Source: Streptomyces sp. SN-593 (GTDB taxonomy: Bacteria > Actinomycetota > Actinomycetes > Streptomycetales > Streptomycetaceae). Taken from it: a stretch of 64,000 bases of DNA. The stretch spans positions 3,881,001 to 3,945,000 of the forward strand of contig NZ_AP018365.1 in the NCBI RefSeq assembly GCF_016756395.1. Direction: 5' to 3'. The notes beneath the pieces are model-generated. The model saw only the letters and a program-made list of their open reading frames with translations, searched no databases and was not told the DNA's origin. This document shows positions 51,507-60,063 of this stretch, in pieces (position 1 is the first letter of the stretch; every line of letters starts with the position of its first letter). The translations under genes and the position numbers were made by a program.

Positions 51507-52937
51507 CTACCTTCCGCCGGGCCGCAGCCGGCGGTGGAAGCGGACGCGGGCGCCGCGCGCGGGCACGAGGGTGACCGAGAGCAGCCGGGCCGGCTCGGGC
51601 GGGCCCGCGGGCGCGGGGACGGCGCGGGCGAGGACCTCCCTGAGCACCGTCTCGACCTCCAACTGGGCCAGCGGCACCCCGATGCAGCGGCGCACACCGC
51701 CGCCGAACGGGGTCAGGGAGTACGCCGCCGGGTCCGCGTCGAGATGGCGTGCGGGCCGGAACGCGTGCGGCTGCGGCCACAGCCTGCGGTCGAGGTGGAC
51801 CGGCGGGAAGAGCGCGGCGACGAAGGCGTGCCGCGGCACCGGGCGGCCCGCGAGTTCGGTGTCGCGGGCGGCGGTGCGGATCGCGTAGTACACGGCCGGG
51901 CGCAGTCGGCCGGACTCCCTGACGGTCGCCTTGAGCAGGCGGTCGGAGCCCGCGTCGAGGTCCGCGATCAGCGCGTCCCGCTCGGCGGGGTGGTGCGCGA
52001 GCAGGTGCAGGGTCCACGCGATCGTGGTCGCGGTGGTCTCGTACCCCGCCAGGAGGAGGCCGGTCAGCTCGTCCAGCACCTGCTCGTCGTCGAGACCCGC
52101 GCCGTGCTCGTCGCGGGCGTCGAGCAGCATGGACAGCACGTCGTCGCGGGCGGCGCGCCCGGGCCGGGCGGAGCGGCCCGCCACGCCCCCGCCCCGGCCG
52201 GCCGTTCCGCCGACGCGGCCGGCGCCGCCGGTGCTTCCGGACTCCGCCCGGCGCAGCGCGATCTCCGTACGCGTCAGGTCCCGGACGGTCGCGCGCAGCC
52301 GCGCGAAGCGGCCGCCCGGGGAGAGGGGGCCGAGGTCGCGCTGCAACGGCCGCGGCAGGAACAGCACGGCGACGTTGTCCATCGCCACGAACGCGGTCAG
52401 CGCCCGCCGGAAGACCGCCACCCGCCCGGGGTCGGTCAGGCCGAAGACGACCCGCAGGATGACGTCGAGGGCCAGCCGCTGGGCCCACGGGCGTACGGCC
52501 ACGCCGTCGCCGGTCAGCAGGTCCGGCAGCCCGGCGCGCACCAGTTCCCGCATCCGCTCGGCCCAGCGGGTGACCCGCTCGCCGTGGAACGGCGGCAGCA
52601 GCAGCTTGCGGTGCCGCAGGTGGCGGGGCGGCGGGGTGCAGATGAGCGATCCGGCGCCGACCGCGGGCCGCAGTAGGGCCGCGCCGTGGCCGCCGACGAA
52701 CCGCTCGTGGTCGGTCAGCACCTCCCGGTTGGCGCCGAGGTCGGCCGCGCACACCAGCGCCGCCCGGTACGGGTGGGCCCGCAGCGAGAACACCGGGCCC
52801 AACTGCTCCCGCAGGGCGAGCCCGTAGCCCTGCGGGTCGTACAGCATCCGCAGCGTCTGGACGGCGCGGGGCGCGCGGGGCGCGGGCGGGAAGCGCCGCG
52901 GGTCCCACGAGGGCTCACGGGCGAACGCATTGCTCAT
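51507..52937 (-). CDS. Cytochrome P450
   Basis: 476 residues. ERRR-like motif (ESGR), I-helix oxygen-binding patch LLAGYETTATTIAW, ExxR region and haem-binding FGGGVRRCIG (~410-420, with the axial Cys) are all present. ATG at 52937 has GAGGAG eleven bases upstream; the GTG at 52949 is badly placed relative to it. It is 89 bases beyond the acyl-CoA oxidase stop and in the same direction, so likely cotranscribed. No ferredoxin gene is adjacent. Probable substrate: fatty-acid-derived or CoA-bound molecule, inferred from the neighbour. Confidence 0.85.
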   Translation of the reverse strand: MSNAFAREPSWDPRRFPPAPRAPRAVQTLRMLYDPQGYGLALREQLGPVFSLRAHPYRAALVCAADLGANREVLTDHERFVGGHGAALLRPAVGAGSLICTPPPRHLRHRKLLLPPFHGERVTRWAERMRELVRAGLPDLLTGDGVAVRPWAQRLALDVILRVVFGLTDPGRVAVFRRALTAFVAMDNVAVLFLPRPLQRDLGPLSPGGRFARLRATVRDLTRTEIALRRAESGSTGGAGRVGGTAGRGGGVAGRSARPGRAARDDVLSMLLDARDEHGAGLDDEQVLDELTGLLLAGYETTATTIAWTLHLLAHHPAERDALIADLDAGSDRLLKATVRESGRLRPAVYYAIRTAARDTELAGRPVPRHAFVAALFPPVHLDRRLWPQPHAFRPARHLDADPAAYSLTPFGGGVRRCIGVPLAQLEVETVLREVLARAVPAPAGPPEPARLLSVTLVPARGARVRFHRRLRPGGR

Positions 52938-53025
52938 GGCGGACGTCACTCCTCACATGGCCTGCGGCTGGCGGTGTACGCCGCCCCGCCCCTCCCCCCG
53001 ATCGGCGCTCCCGCCGCCCCGCCCC

Positions 53026-55149
53026 TCAGCCGACGACCACCTCCTGGTGCCACGGACCCGCCGGGTCGTCGTAGACCGCGCCGAAGCCCTCCGTCGCGAT
53101 CGGTGCCTCCAGGACCTCGTCCGGGATGGCGAAGGCGTCCACGAGCGTGAGCGCGTGCGGCGCCAGTTCGGCGGTGATCCGGTCCACGGCGGGGCCGATG
53201 CCGCGCACGGCCTCGGCGGTGAGGTGGCCGTCCGCCAGGAGTTCCCCCGCGTGGGGCGCGAGGCGTTGCAGCGCGAACAGTTGGAAGAGGCGGTCGAGCG
53301 TCCCGCGCGTCGCCGCGTCGCCGATCCGGTCGACCGCGGCAAGATACGCCTCCGCCGCCCGCCGGGTGGCGTACGCGTCGACGAGGTCGAGCGCCGGGTT
53401 CACCGCGTGGTTCCAACGGTCCATCGGACCGGTGCTGGGGCGGCCGAGCCGGTCCCGGGCGCGCCGCAGGCACTGCGCCTCATGGCGCGACAGCACACCG
53501 AGGAGCAGGCGCGAGTCGGTCAGCGTGCCGGTCGGCGGACCGGGCGGCACGGCGGCGCCGGCGGGTGGCCGGTAGCCGCGGCCGGTCAGCATGTCCGCGG
53601 CGGCCTTGGTCCAGATGACGAGGTTGTCCCCCTCCGCCGTGATGGTGCTCTCGATGGGAGTGATCAGGTCGACGATCCGGTTGGCGGACAGCAGGCCCTG
53701 GGCGCCGCAGCGTTCACGGCACTCCATCGCGATGTCCCGTGACTGCCAGGTGATCCAGCCCTTCGCCGCGGCGACGAGCACGTCCACCTCCGCCGAGTCG
53801 ACGGAGTCGCCGGGGCCGCCGGAGCCGCGGGAACCGCCGGGGCCGCCGTCCGGCTCGTCGATCCCGGTCGGCTCGCCGGGGACCGTATCCGCCGTGCTCC
53901 CCGTGCCCGTGCTCCCCGCGCCCGCCCAGGTTTCCGCGAACTCGCCGTCGTCCCTGCGGCCGCAGTCCCGCACCGCCTCCCGCAGCAGGAACGTCGCCGC
54001 GTACGCACGCGCCACCGCTCCCAGCAGCCTGGTCTGGTGGCAGCGGTAGGCGAACACGCTGACCCCGGCCCGGCCGGCGGGGGCGAAGGTCTGCCGGTGG
54101 TGGGCGTACCGCACCGCGATGGCCAGCGCCGACCGGGCGCCGCCCACCGCCGCCCCGCTGAGGCACAACTTGCCGGTGGTGACGCGCTGGATGGACCGGA
54201 GGAACCGGCGGCGCCTGCTGCCCACCGCGCTGTGGAAGGCTCCCTCGGCGGTCAACTCCGCGTCCTCGCCCGCCAGCAGCGCCGACCTCGGCAGCACCAC
54301 CCTGTCGAACGACGTGATGGCGTGGTCGACGGCGGAGCCCGGGATCTCCGACAGCCTGCGTATGCGGATGCCGGGCAGCGGTCCCCGGTCGTCGCGCAGC
54401 GGCACGAAGAACAGGTGGATGCCGCAGTTCTGGCCGCGGACGATCAGCCGGGCCGCGACCAGCCCGCTCTTGCGGCCGCCGGAGGGGCCGGTGTTGGGCA
54501 TGAACTTCTGCGCGCCCGCAGTCGGGGTGTGCAGGACGAGGTCGTCCGTCTCCGGGCGGTAGGTCGCGGTGGTCTCCAGGTCCGCCGCGTTGTTGCCGTA
54601 GCCGAGTTCCGTGATCAGGACCGCGCCGTAGTCGTGGAGCCGGACGAACGGGGCCGGGTCGAGCGCGCGCCCGGGGTCCAGCCGGAGGAGGCTGCCCAGG
54701 AAGAGGTTGTAGTGGATGGTCGCCAGCGTGGTCACCGATCCGTCGACCATTCCCAGCCATTCGTGCAGCGCGACCAACCGCGTGGTCGAGCCGACGAATT
54801 CCTCGACGGAGCCGATCGTGTCGTTGACGACCCGCAGGCGCTCGTAGGCGAGTTCGGAGCGATCGGGCAGCGACGAACCGTCGCGATAACGGAACACCTT
54901 CCGGCGGAGCACCTCCGCCCAGTGGCGGTGCGCCGCGTCGAAACGCCCGTCGAAGAGCACGTCGGTCAGCGGCTCCGCCAGCACCGGGCCCACCGGTTCG
55001 GCGTCCCCCGCACCGACCGGAGTGTCCGGGGCGCCCGGGGCGCCCGGCGGATCCTGCGCGTCAGGCGGGCCCTGCGTGTCCGGCGGGCCGTCCCCACCGC
55101 GGGGCATCGGCATCCACGCGGTCGCGGTCACCGTGCGGTCCTGGCTCAC
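53026..55149 (-). CDS. Acyl-CoA oxidase-like flavoprotein
   Basis: 707 residues, the length of peroxisomal-type acyl-CoA oxidases. TELGYGNNAADLETTATYRP and DLVLHTPTAGAQKFMPNTGP match the FAD-binding middle domain, and SIQRVTTGKLCLSGAAVGG with AVRYAHHRQTF matches the C-terminal helical domain. It would dehydrogenate acyl-CoA, passing electrons to oxygen. A Pro/Gly/Asp-rich head (~15-50) and a second insertion (~430-460) are unusual. GTG at 55149 overlaps the stop of the EF-hand gene (GTGA), so it is translationally coupled to it. P450 follows. Confidence 0.8.
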   Translation of the reverse strand: MSQDRTVTATAWMPMPRGGDGPPDTQGPPDAQDPPGAPGAPDTPVGAGDAEPVGPVLAEPLTDVLFDGRFDAAHRHWAEVLRRKVFRYRDGSSLPDRSELAYERLRVVNDTIGSVEEFVGSTTRLVALHEWLGMVDGSVTTLATIHYNLFLGSLLRLDPGRALDPAPFVRLHDYGAVLITELGYGNNAADLETTATYRPETDDLVLHTPTAGAQKFMPNTGPSGGRKSGLVAARLIVRGQNCGIHLFFVPLRDDRGPLPGIRIRRLSEIPGSAVDHAITSFDRVVLPRSALLAGEDAELTAEGAFHSAVGSRRRRFLRSIQRVTTGKLCLSGAAVGGARSALAIAVRYAHHRQTFAPAGRAGVSVFAYRCHQTRLLGAVARAYAATFLLREAVRDCGRRDDGEFAETWAGAGSTGTGSTADTVPGEPTGIDEPDGGPGGSRGSGGPGDSVDSAEVDVLVAAAKGWITWQSRDIAMECRERCGAQGLLSANRIVDLITPIESTITAEGDNLVIWTKAAADMLTGRGYRPPAGAAVPPGPPTGTLTDSRLLLGVLSRHEAQCLRRARDRLGRPSTGPMDRWNHAVNPALDLVDAYATRRAAEAYLAAVDRIGDAATRGTLDRLFQLFALQRLAPHAGELLADGHLTAEAVRGIGPAVDRITAELAPHALTLVDAFAIPDEVLEAPIATEGFGAVYDDPAGPWHQEVVVG

Positions 55150-55679
55150 AGGGGGCCGAAAAGCTGGTGGCTCGCCCCGTTGGCCGGGTCCTCGTCGCAG
55201 TAGTACTGCGCGGCCGCGGTCATCAACTGCTCCAGGGTGAGGGTGCCGCTCGGCCCCGACAGCAGGTCGAAGGTGTGTCCCGCGTGGTCCGCGGGGACGC
55301 CGACGGCCGCGACGACCGCGGCGAACTCGCCCCTGTCGACCAGCCCGTCGTCGTCGCGGTCGGCGAAGTGGAAGCCCGCTGAGTACAGCGGGCCGATCAG
55401 CGTGTCGAAGTTGTCGCTCACGTGCCGCACGGCACGGCGGAACTCGTCCTTGTCGATCCGGCCGTTCCCGTCGGCGTCGGCCGTCGCGCGCAGGGCGTGC
55501 CAGTAGTCCGCCATCGCGTCGGAATACCGCTGCCCCTTGGCGAGGCTGCGCTCATCACCGAACGAGGCGCGCACGCGATCGGCCATCGCCACGAAGTCGT
55601 CCTCCGCGATGGCGCCGTCGCCGTTGACGTCCAGGAGCGAGAAAAGCCGCTCGTACTTCTGGTCCAGCAACTCCCCCAT
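55146..55679 (-). CDS. EF-hand calcium-binding protein (calerythrin-like)
   Basis: 177 residues. Three canonical EF-hand loops: residues 17-28 (DVNGDGAIAEDD), 68-79 (DADGNGRIDKDE) and 107-118 (DRDDDGLVDRGE). A fourth site near residue 140 is degenerate (SGPSGTLTLEQL). Four-hand calcium sensors of this kind (calerythrin, CabC) occur in actinobacteria. ATG at 55679 has GGAGGGG upstream. Its stop overlaps the acyl-CoA oxidase GTG, which suggests that calcium may set the output of the operon. Confidence 0.88.
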   Translation of the reverse strand: MGELLDQKYERLFSLLDVNGDGAIAEDDFVAMADRVRASFGDERSLAKGQRYSDAMADYWHALRATADADGNGRIDKDEFRRAVRHVSDNFDTLIGPLYSAGFHFADRDDDGLVDRGEFAAVVAAVGVPADHAGHTFDLLSGPSGTLTLEQLMTAAAQYYCDEDPANGASHQLFGPL

Positions 55680-55754
55680 CAATCCCCTCCACCCTCCCAG
55701 TGCGGCCGCTCGGCCACATCAGGAATTTTCCCCGTGCATACCCGGGAATAATCA

Positions 55755-55768
55755 CACTCGATCGAGTG
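55755..55768. promoter_or_regulatory. Perfect 14-bp palindrome upstream of the EF-hand operon
   Basis: CACTCGATCGAGTG is exactly self-complementary and lies 76 bases upstream of the EF-hand start, inside an AT-rich pocket (55740-55815) unusual for this DNA. Its symmetry suggests binding by a dimeric repressor (for example TetR-type). No regulator gene is adjacent, so the partner is unknown. Confidence 0.55.
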
Positions 55769-55816
55769 AATCGGATTTTCGCCACACCTTGTTGACGATT
55801 AATAATCTCTTCCTAT

Positions 55817-58800
55817 TTACATCCGGGAGAATTCGACGGGCGCCCGACCGCGCAGCGCCACCAGTGCGGCCAGTTCGCCGTCGCCGAGTTCGCTGAACGC
55901 CGCCTCGCCCGATCCCAGGACGGCGTCGGCGAGTTCGCGCTTCCGCCGGAGCAGGGCGGCGACCCGCTCCTCCACGGTGCCCTCGGTGATCAGCTTGTGC
56001 ACCTGTACCGGCCGGGTCTGCCCGATCCGGTAGGCGCGGTCGGTGGCCTGGTCCTCGACGGCCGGGTTCCACCAGCGGTCGTAGTGCACGACATGGCTCG
56101 CGCGGGTGAGGTTCAGCCCGGTCCCCGCGGCCTTGAGGGACAGCAGGAAGACCTTCTCGCGGCCGGACTGGAAGGCGTCCACCATCTGCTCGCGCCGGGC
56201 GACCGGGGTGCCGCCGTGCAGGAGCAGGCTGGGGACGCCGCGCCGCGCGAGGTGCCGTTCGATCAGCCGCGCCATGGCCACGTACTGCGTGAACACCAGC
56301 ACCGAGTCGTCCTCCGCGAGCACCACGTCGAGGAGGTCGTCCAGCAGCGCCAACTTCCCCGACCGGCCGCCGAGTCGCCCGCCGTCCGGCTCCTTCAGGT
56401 ACTGCGCGGGGTGGTTGCACACCTGCTTGAGCCCGGTGAGCAGCCTCATCACCAGCCCGCGCCGCGCCATGCCGTCGGCGGACCCGATCTCGGCCATCAA
56501 CTCCCGTACCAGCACGTCGTAGAGCGCCGCCTGCTCCTTCGTGAGGGGCGCCGGCCGGTCGGTCTCCGTCTTCGGCGGCAGCTCGGGGGCGACCCCGGGG
56601 TCGGACTTGCGGCGTCGCAGCAGGAACGGCCGGACGAGCGCGGCCAGTTGCCGGGCCGCCTCGGCGTCGCGGTCGCCCTCGACGGCCCTGGCGTAGCGGT
56701 CCCGGAACACGCCCAGGGGGCCGAGCAGTCCGGGCGTGGTCCAGTCGAGCAGCGCCCACAGCTCGGACAGGTTGTTCTCGACCGGGGTACCGGTCAGCGC
56801 GACCCGGCCGCGCGAGGGGATACGGCGCAGGGCGCGGGCGGTCTGCGCGTGCGGGTTCTTGACGTGCTGGGCCTCGTCGGCGACGACCAGCGACCAGTCG
56901 CGTGCGGCGAGGAGCTCGGCGTCGCGGCGCATCGTCCCGTACGTCGTCAGCACGAAGCCGCCCGTTTCGAGCCCGGCGAGGTCGCGGCCGGGACCGTGGT
57001 GGCGGCGCACGGGCGCGGTCGGCGCGAACCGGCCGATCTCCCGCGCCCAGTTGCCGAGCAGCGAGGCCGGGCAGACCACCAGGGTCGGGCCCGCGGTGGC
57101 CCGCCGCTCCTGGCGGCGCAGGTGGAGCGCGATGAGCGTGACGGTCTTGCCGAGGCCCATGTCGTCCGCCAGGCAGGCGCCGAGGCCGAGCGAGGTCATC
57201 CGGTGCAGCCAGTTCAGGCCGCGGAACTGGTAGTCGCGCAGCGTCGCCGCGAGGGCCTTCGGCTGCCGGCGCGGCTCGCGGGCGGCGCGCGCCTCGGGGT
57301 CGGCGATCCGCGCGCGCAGTTCCTCCAGTTCGGCGCCGGCGGTGACCGCGACCTGCTCCCCGTCCACCTCCAGGCTGCCGGTCAGCGCGGCGCGCAGTGC
57401 CTCGACCGGCGCCGGCGACGGCGTGCCGCGGTGCGCCGCCGTCCTCAGCCGCCGCACCAGGTCCGGGTCGAGCAGCACCCACCGGCCGCGCAGCCGTACG
57501 ACCGGCCGGTGGGCGCGGACCAGCCGCTCGATCTCCGCGCCGGTCAACTCCTCACCGCCGAGGGCGATCCTCCAGCGGAAGTCCACCAAGGCGCCGGAGG
57601 ACAGGAAGGACCCGGCCGCGGACGTCGTGATCCGGCGGCGGTCGGGGGCCGGCTCCAGGACGCCCGTCGCGGTCAGCGCGCGGACCAGGTCTCCGGGCCA
57701 GTGCACCGCGACGCCGGCCGCCGCGAGCCGTTCGGCGGCCCCGCCGAGCAGGTCCCGCGCCTCCCCGTCGGACAGGTCGAGCCCGGTCGGGGCGGCGGCC
57801 GCCGACAGCCGTGCGAGCGGCGGCCACGTACGCGCGGCGCCGCGCAGCAGCCTGCGTGCGTCCGACCGCGCGCGCGGACCGAGGAGTTCGGGCGCCGCGG
57901 CCGTCCCCGCCCACACGTCGGCGGCGTCGGCGAGCACCGACGGGTCGGCGAGGCCGTGCAGTTGGACCACGGCGCGGAAGGAGGCGTCGTCGTCCCCGCC
58001 GGCGACCTCGACGCGCAGCGACACCCGCAGCCCGGGGGCGAGGCGTTCGGGTACCGCCTCCCGAGGTGCCTCCTCCCGAGGTGTCTCCCGAGACGCCCCC
58101 TCCCGAGGCGCCAGCACCGTCCGGGGCGGTCGCCCGTCCCGGTCCCGCACGGTTCGCGGGCCGCCGGCGACGTACGGCGAAGCTCCGGCCCCGTGCCGCG
58201 CGGGAGGCGTGCGCGTCAACGCGTCGGCCATGGCGTCGAGGAACGCCCGCAGCGTCGCTTCGGCGGCCGGGAGGACCGAGGGCGGACGGCCCGCGACCGG
58301 TACGGCCCTGGCGCCCGGCGGCATCGCGGCGGCCAGGGACACCACCCGCTTCTCGTCCGCGCCCTCCAGCCGGCCGATCCGCCACGCACCGTGTCCGGCC
58401 GGCGTCACCCAGGACTCCGCCCGCCCCTTGGCCAGCAGGCCCAGACCCAGCGTGGCCGCGGCGCCCCAGAACGCCATGCCCGACGACGCCCGCCCGCTCG
58501 CGCCGAGGCCGCGGCAGCGGGTCAGCACCGGCACGGCCCACTCCACCGGCACGCTCACCGCCGGCACCGTCTCCTCCCGCAGTCCGTCCCCGTCCGGCAG
58601 CACCACGGTCACCCACTCCGGCGCCACCCCCAGGTCCGGAACCGCGCCGCCTGCCGCCCAGAACGCGACCCGCCCCCGCCGCGCCGGGTCGCCGGCCACG
58701 AACAGGGCCTCCCCGCCCGCGAGTTCCGTCACTCCGGCCACCAGCCGCCCGCGATCCACCTCCACCTCCACCGACGCGAGCACCCCGTCCGGGCCGACCG

Positions 58801-58849
58801 GTACCGCACCCGCGCCACCGTCGCCGCCCGCACGAACCCCTGCCACCAC
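55817..58849 (-). CDS. SNF2-family DEAD/DEAH-box helicase
   Basis: 1010 residues. A long N-terminal half, poor in recognisable domains, precedes the SNF2 motor: YQFRGLNWLHRMTSLGLGAC, Walker A ADDMGLGKTVTLIALHLRR, Walker B VADEAQHVKNP (DEAQ), RPFLLRRRKSDPGVAPELPP and the C-terminal lobe HLARRGVPSLLLHGGTPVAR with SLKAAGTGLNLTRASHVVHY. It is similar to Streptomyces SNF2-type ATPases sometimes called HepA/RapA-like. It may remodel nucleic acid-protein complexes; the specific role is not known. GTG at 58849 follows GGTAGGTG. Confidence 0.85.
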   Translation of the reverse strand: MVAGVRAGGDGGAGAVPVGPDGVLASVEVEVDRGRLVAGVTELAGGEALFVAGDPARRGRVAFWAAGGAVPDLGVAPEWVTVVLPDGDGLREETVPAVSVPVEWAVPVLTRCRGLGASGRASSGMAFWGAAATLGLGLLAKGRAESWVTPAGHGAWRIGRLEGADEKRVVSLAAAMPPGARAVPVAGRPPSVLPAAEATLRAFLDAMADALTRTPPARHGAGASPYVAGGPRTVRDRDGRPPRTVLAPREGASRETPREEAPREAVPERLAPGLRVSLRVEVAGGDDDASFRAVVQLHGLADPSVLADAADVWAGTAAAPELLGPRARSDARRLLRGAARTWPPLARLSAAAAPTGLDLSDGEARDLLGGAAERLAAAGVAVHWPGDLVRALTATGVLEPAPDRRRITTSAAGSFLSSGALVDFRWRIALGGEELTGAEIERLVRAHRPVVRLRGRWVLLDPDLVRRLRTAAHRGTPSPAPVEALRAALTGSLEVDGEQVAVTAGAELEELRARIADPEARAAREPRRQPKALAATLRDYQFRGLNWLHRMTSLGLGACLADDMGLGKTVTLIALHLRRQERRATAGPTLVVCPASLLGNWAREIGRFAPTAPVRRHHGPGRDLAGLETGGFVLTTYGTMRRDAELLAARDWSLVVADEAQHVKNPHAQTARALRRIPSRGRVALTGTPVENNLSELWALLDWTTPGLLGPLGVFRDRYARAVEGDRDAEAARQLAALVRPFLLRRRKSDPGVAPELPPKTETDRPAPLTKEQAALYDVLVRELMAEIGSADGMARRGLVMRLLTGLKQVCNHPAQYLKEPDGGRLGGRSGKLALLDDLLDVVLAEDDSVLVFTQYVAMARLIERHLARRGVPSLLLHGGTPVARREQMVDAFQSGREKVFLLSLKAAGTGLNLTRASHVVHYDRWWNPAVEDQATDRAYRIGQTRPVQVHKLITEGTVEERVAALLRRKRELADAVLGSGEAAFSELGDGELAALVALRGRAPVEFSRM

Positions 58850-59025
58850 CTACCACCCACCGCCTCGAAAGCCCGACCGTCCCGCCGCCCGGCCGCCGCA
58901 CCACGCCGCCGCCCGGCCCGTCCAGGCTATCCACGGCCACCGACACGTCCCGCCCGGCCCCGCCGCCCCACGGGACCGGCACGTGCGGTAGACCTGGGAG
59001 CCGGCGACGACGAGGGGGACGTACG

Positions 59026-60033
59026 GTGCGGGCGGCGACGGGGGCGTTGGTGGGGCTGGCGATCGGGGACGCGATGGGGTTCCCGACCGAGTTCAACACC
59101 ATGGAGCAGATCGGGGCGAAGTGCGGCCCGTGGCGGGAGATGCCGCTGCCGGTCGCCTCAGGACGGGCGTACGTCACGGACGACACGCAGATGACGCTCG
59201 CGCTGGGTGAGGGGCTGGTGGAGGCGCTGGCCGAAGGGCCGTTGACGGCCACGCGGTTGGAGGGCCCGGTCCGCGCGCGCTTCGTCGAGTGGTGCCACTC
59301 GCCCGAGAACGACCGCGCACCGGGCAGGACGTGCCTGAGCGCGTGCGAGGCACTGGGCCGGGGCGGCAGGTGGCAGGAGGCGAGCGAGGTCGGCTCGAAG
59401 GGGTGCGGGGCGAACATGAGGGTCGCCCCGCTCGGCCTGGTACCGGGGCTCGATCCCGCACAGCGCGCCGGTGCGGCCCAGTTGCAGGCGGCCCTCACGC
59501 ACGGCCATCCGACCGCGCTGGCCGCGAGCGACCTGACCGCGCACGCCGTGTGGCTGCTCGCCGCCGGCCTGCGGCCGGACGCGCTGCCGGCGGAGTTGCG
59601 CGCGTACGCCCGGGCGGCGCGGGGCCGGTACCCGGCCGACTGGCTGGGCGACCTGGCCGACCACGCGCAGGACCCGGACCGCGCGTCGTTCGCCACCCGG
59701 GGCTGGGACGAGTGCCTGGCCGCGCTGGACCGGCTGGAGGCGGCGCTCCGCCGCCCCGACCCGGAGGCCGATCCCTGCGCGGCCACCGGGGCCGGATGGG
59801 TGGCGGAGGAGACGCTGGCCACCGCGCTGCACTGCTTCCTCCTGCTGCCCGACGACCCCGTGGCGGTGGTGCGCCGGGCGGCGTTCTCCTCGGGGGACTC
59901 CGACTCGGTCGCCGCCGTCGCCGGGGCGTTGGCCGGCGCGCGCCACGGCATCGCGGCGTGGCCGGACCGGTGGGTCGAGGTCATCGAGTACCGGGAGCGC
60001 CTGCTCGCGCTGGGCGCCGCCTGGGACGCGTGA
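59026..60033 (+). CDS. ADP-ribosylglycohydrolase family protein
   Basis: 335 residues. The metal-binding motifs of ADP-ribosylglycohydrolases are present: GALVGLAIGDAMGFPTEF at the start, TDDTQMT (~47) and SSGDSDSVAAVAGALAGA (~290). It removes ADP-ribose from proteins or related nucleosides. GTG at 59026 has GAGGGGG upstream. It sits convergent with htpG and divergent from the helicase; no ADP-ribosyltransferase gene is adjacent. Confidence 0.85.
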   Translation: MRAATGALVGLAIGDAMGFPTEFNTMEQIGAKCGPWREMPLPVASGRAYVTDDTQMTLALGEGLVEALAEGPLTATRLEGPVRARFVEWCHSPENDRAPGRTCLSACEALGRGGRWQEASEVGSKGCGANMRVAPLGLVPGLDPAQRAGAAQLQAALTHGHPTALAASDLTAHAVWLLAAGLRPDALPAELRAYARAARGRYPADWLGDLADHAQDPDRASFATRGWDECLAALDRLEAALRRPDPEADPCAATGAGWVAEETLATALHCFLLLPDDPVAVVRRAAFSSGDSDSVAAVAGALAGARHGIAAWPDRWVEVIEYRERLLALGAAWDA

Positions 60034-60063
60034 TCCCGGGAAGGCGGCGCCGCGCGCGGCAGG

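Noticed and set aside
48234-52676. A very long open frame (over 1400 codons) on the + strand overlapping phospholipase C and the P450 on the other strand
   Set aside because: It is an Arg/Pro-rich shadow of real genes, typical of high-GC third-position bias; no domain or start signal supports it.
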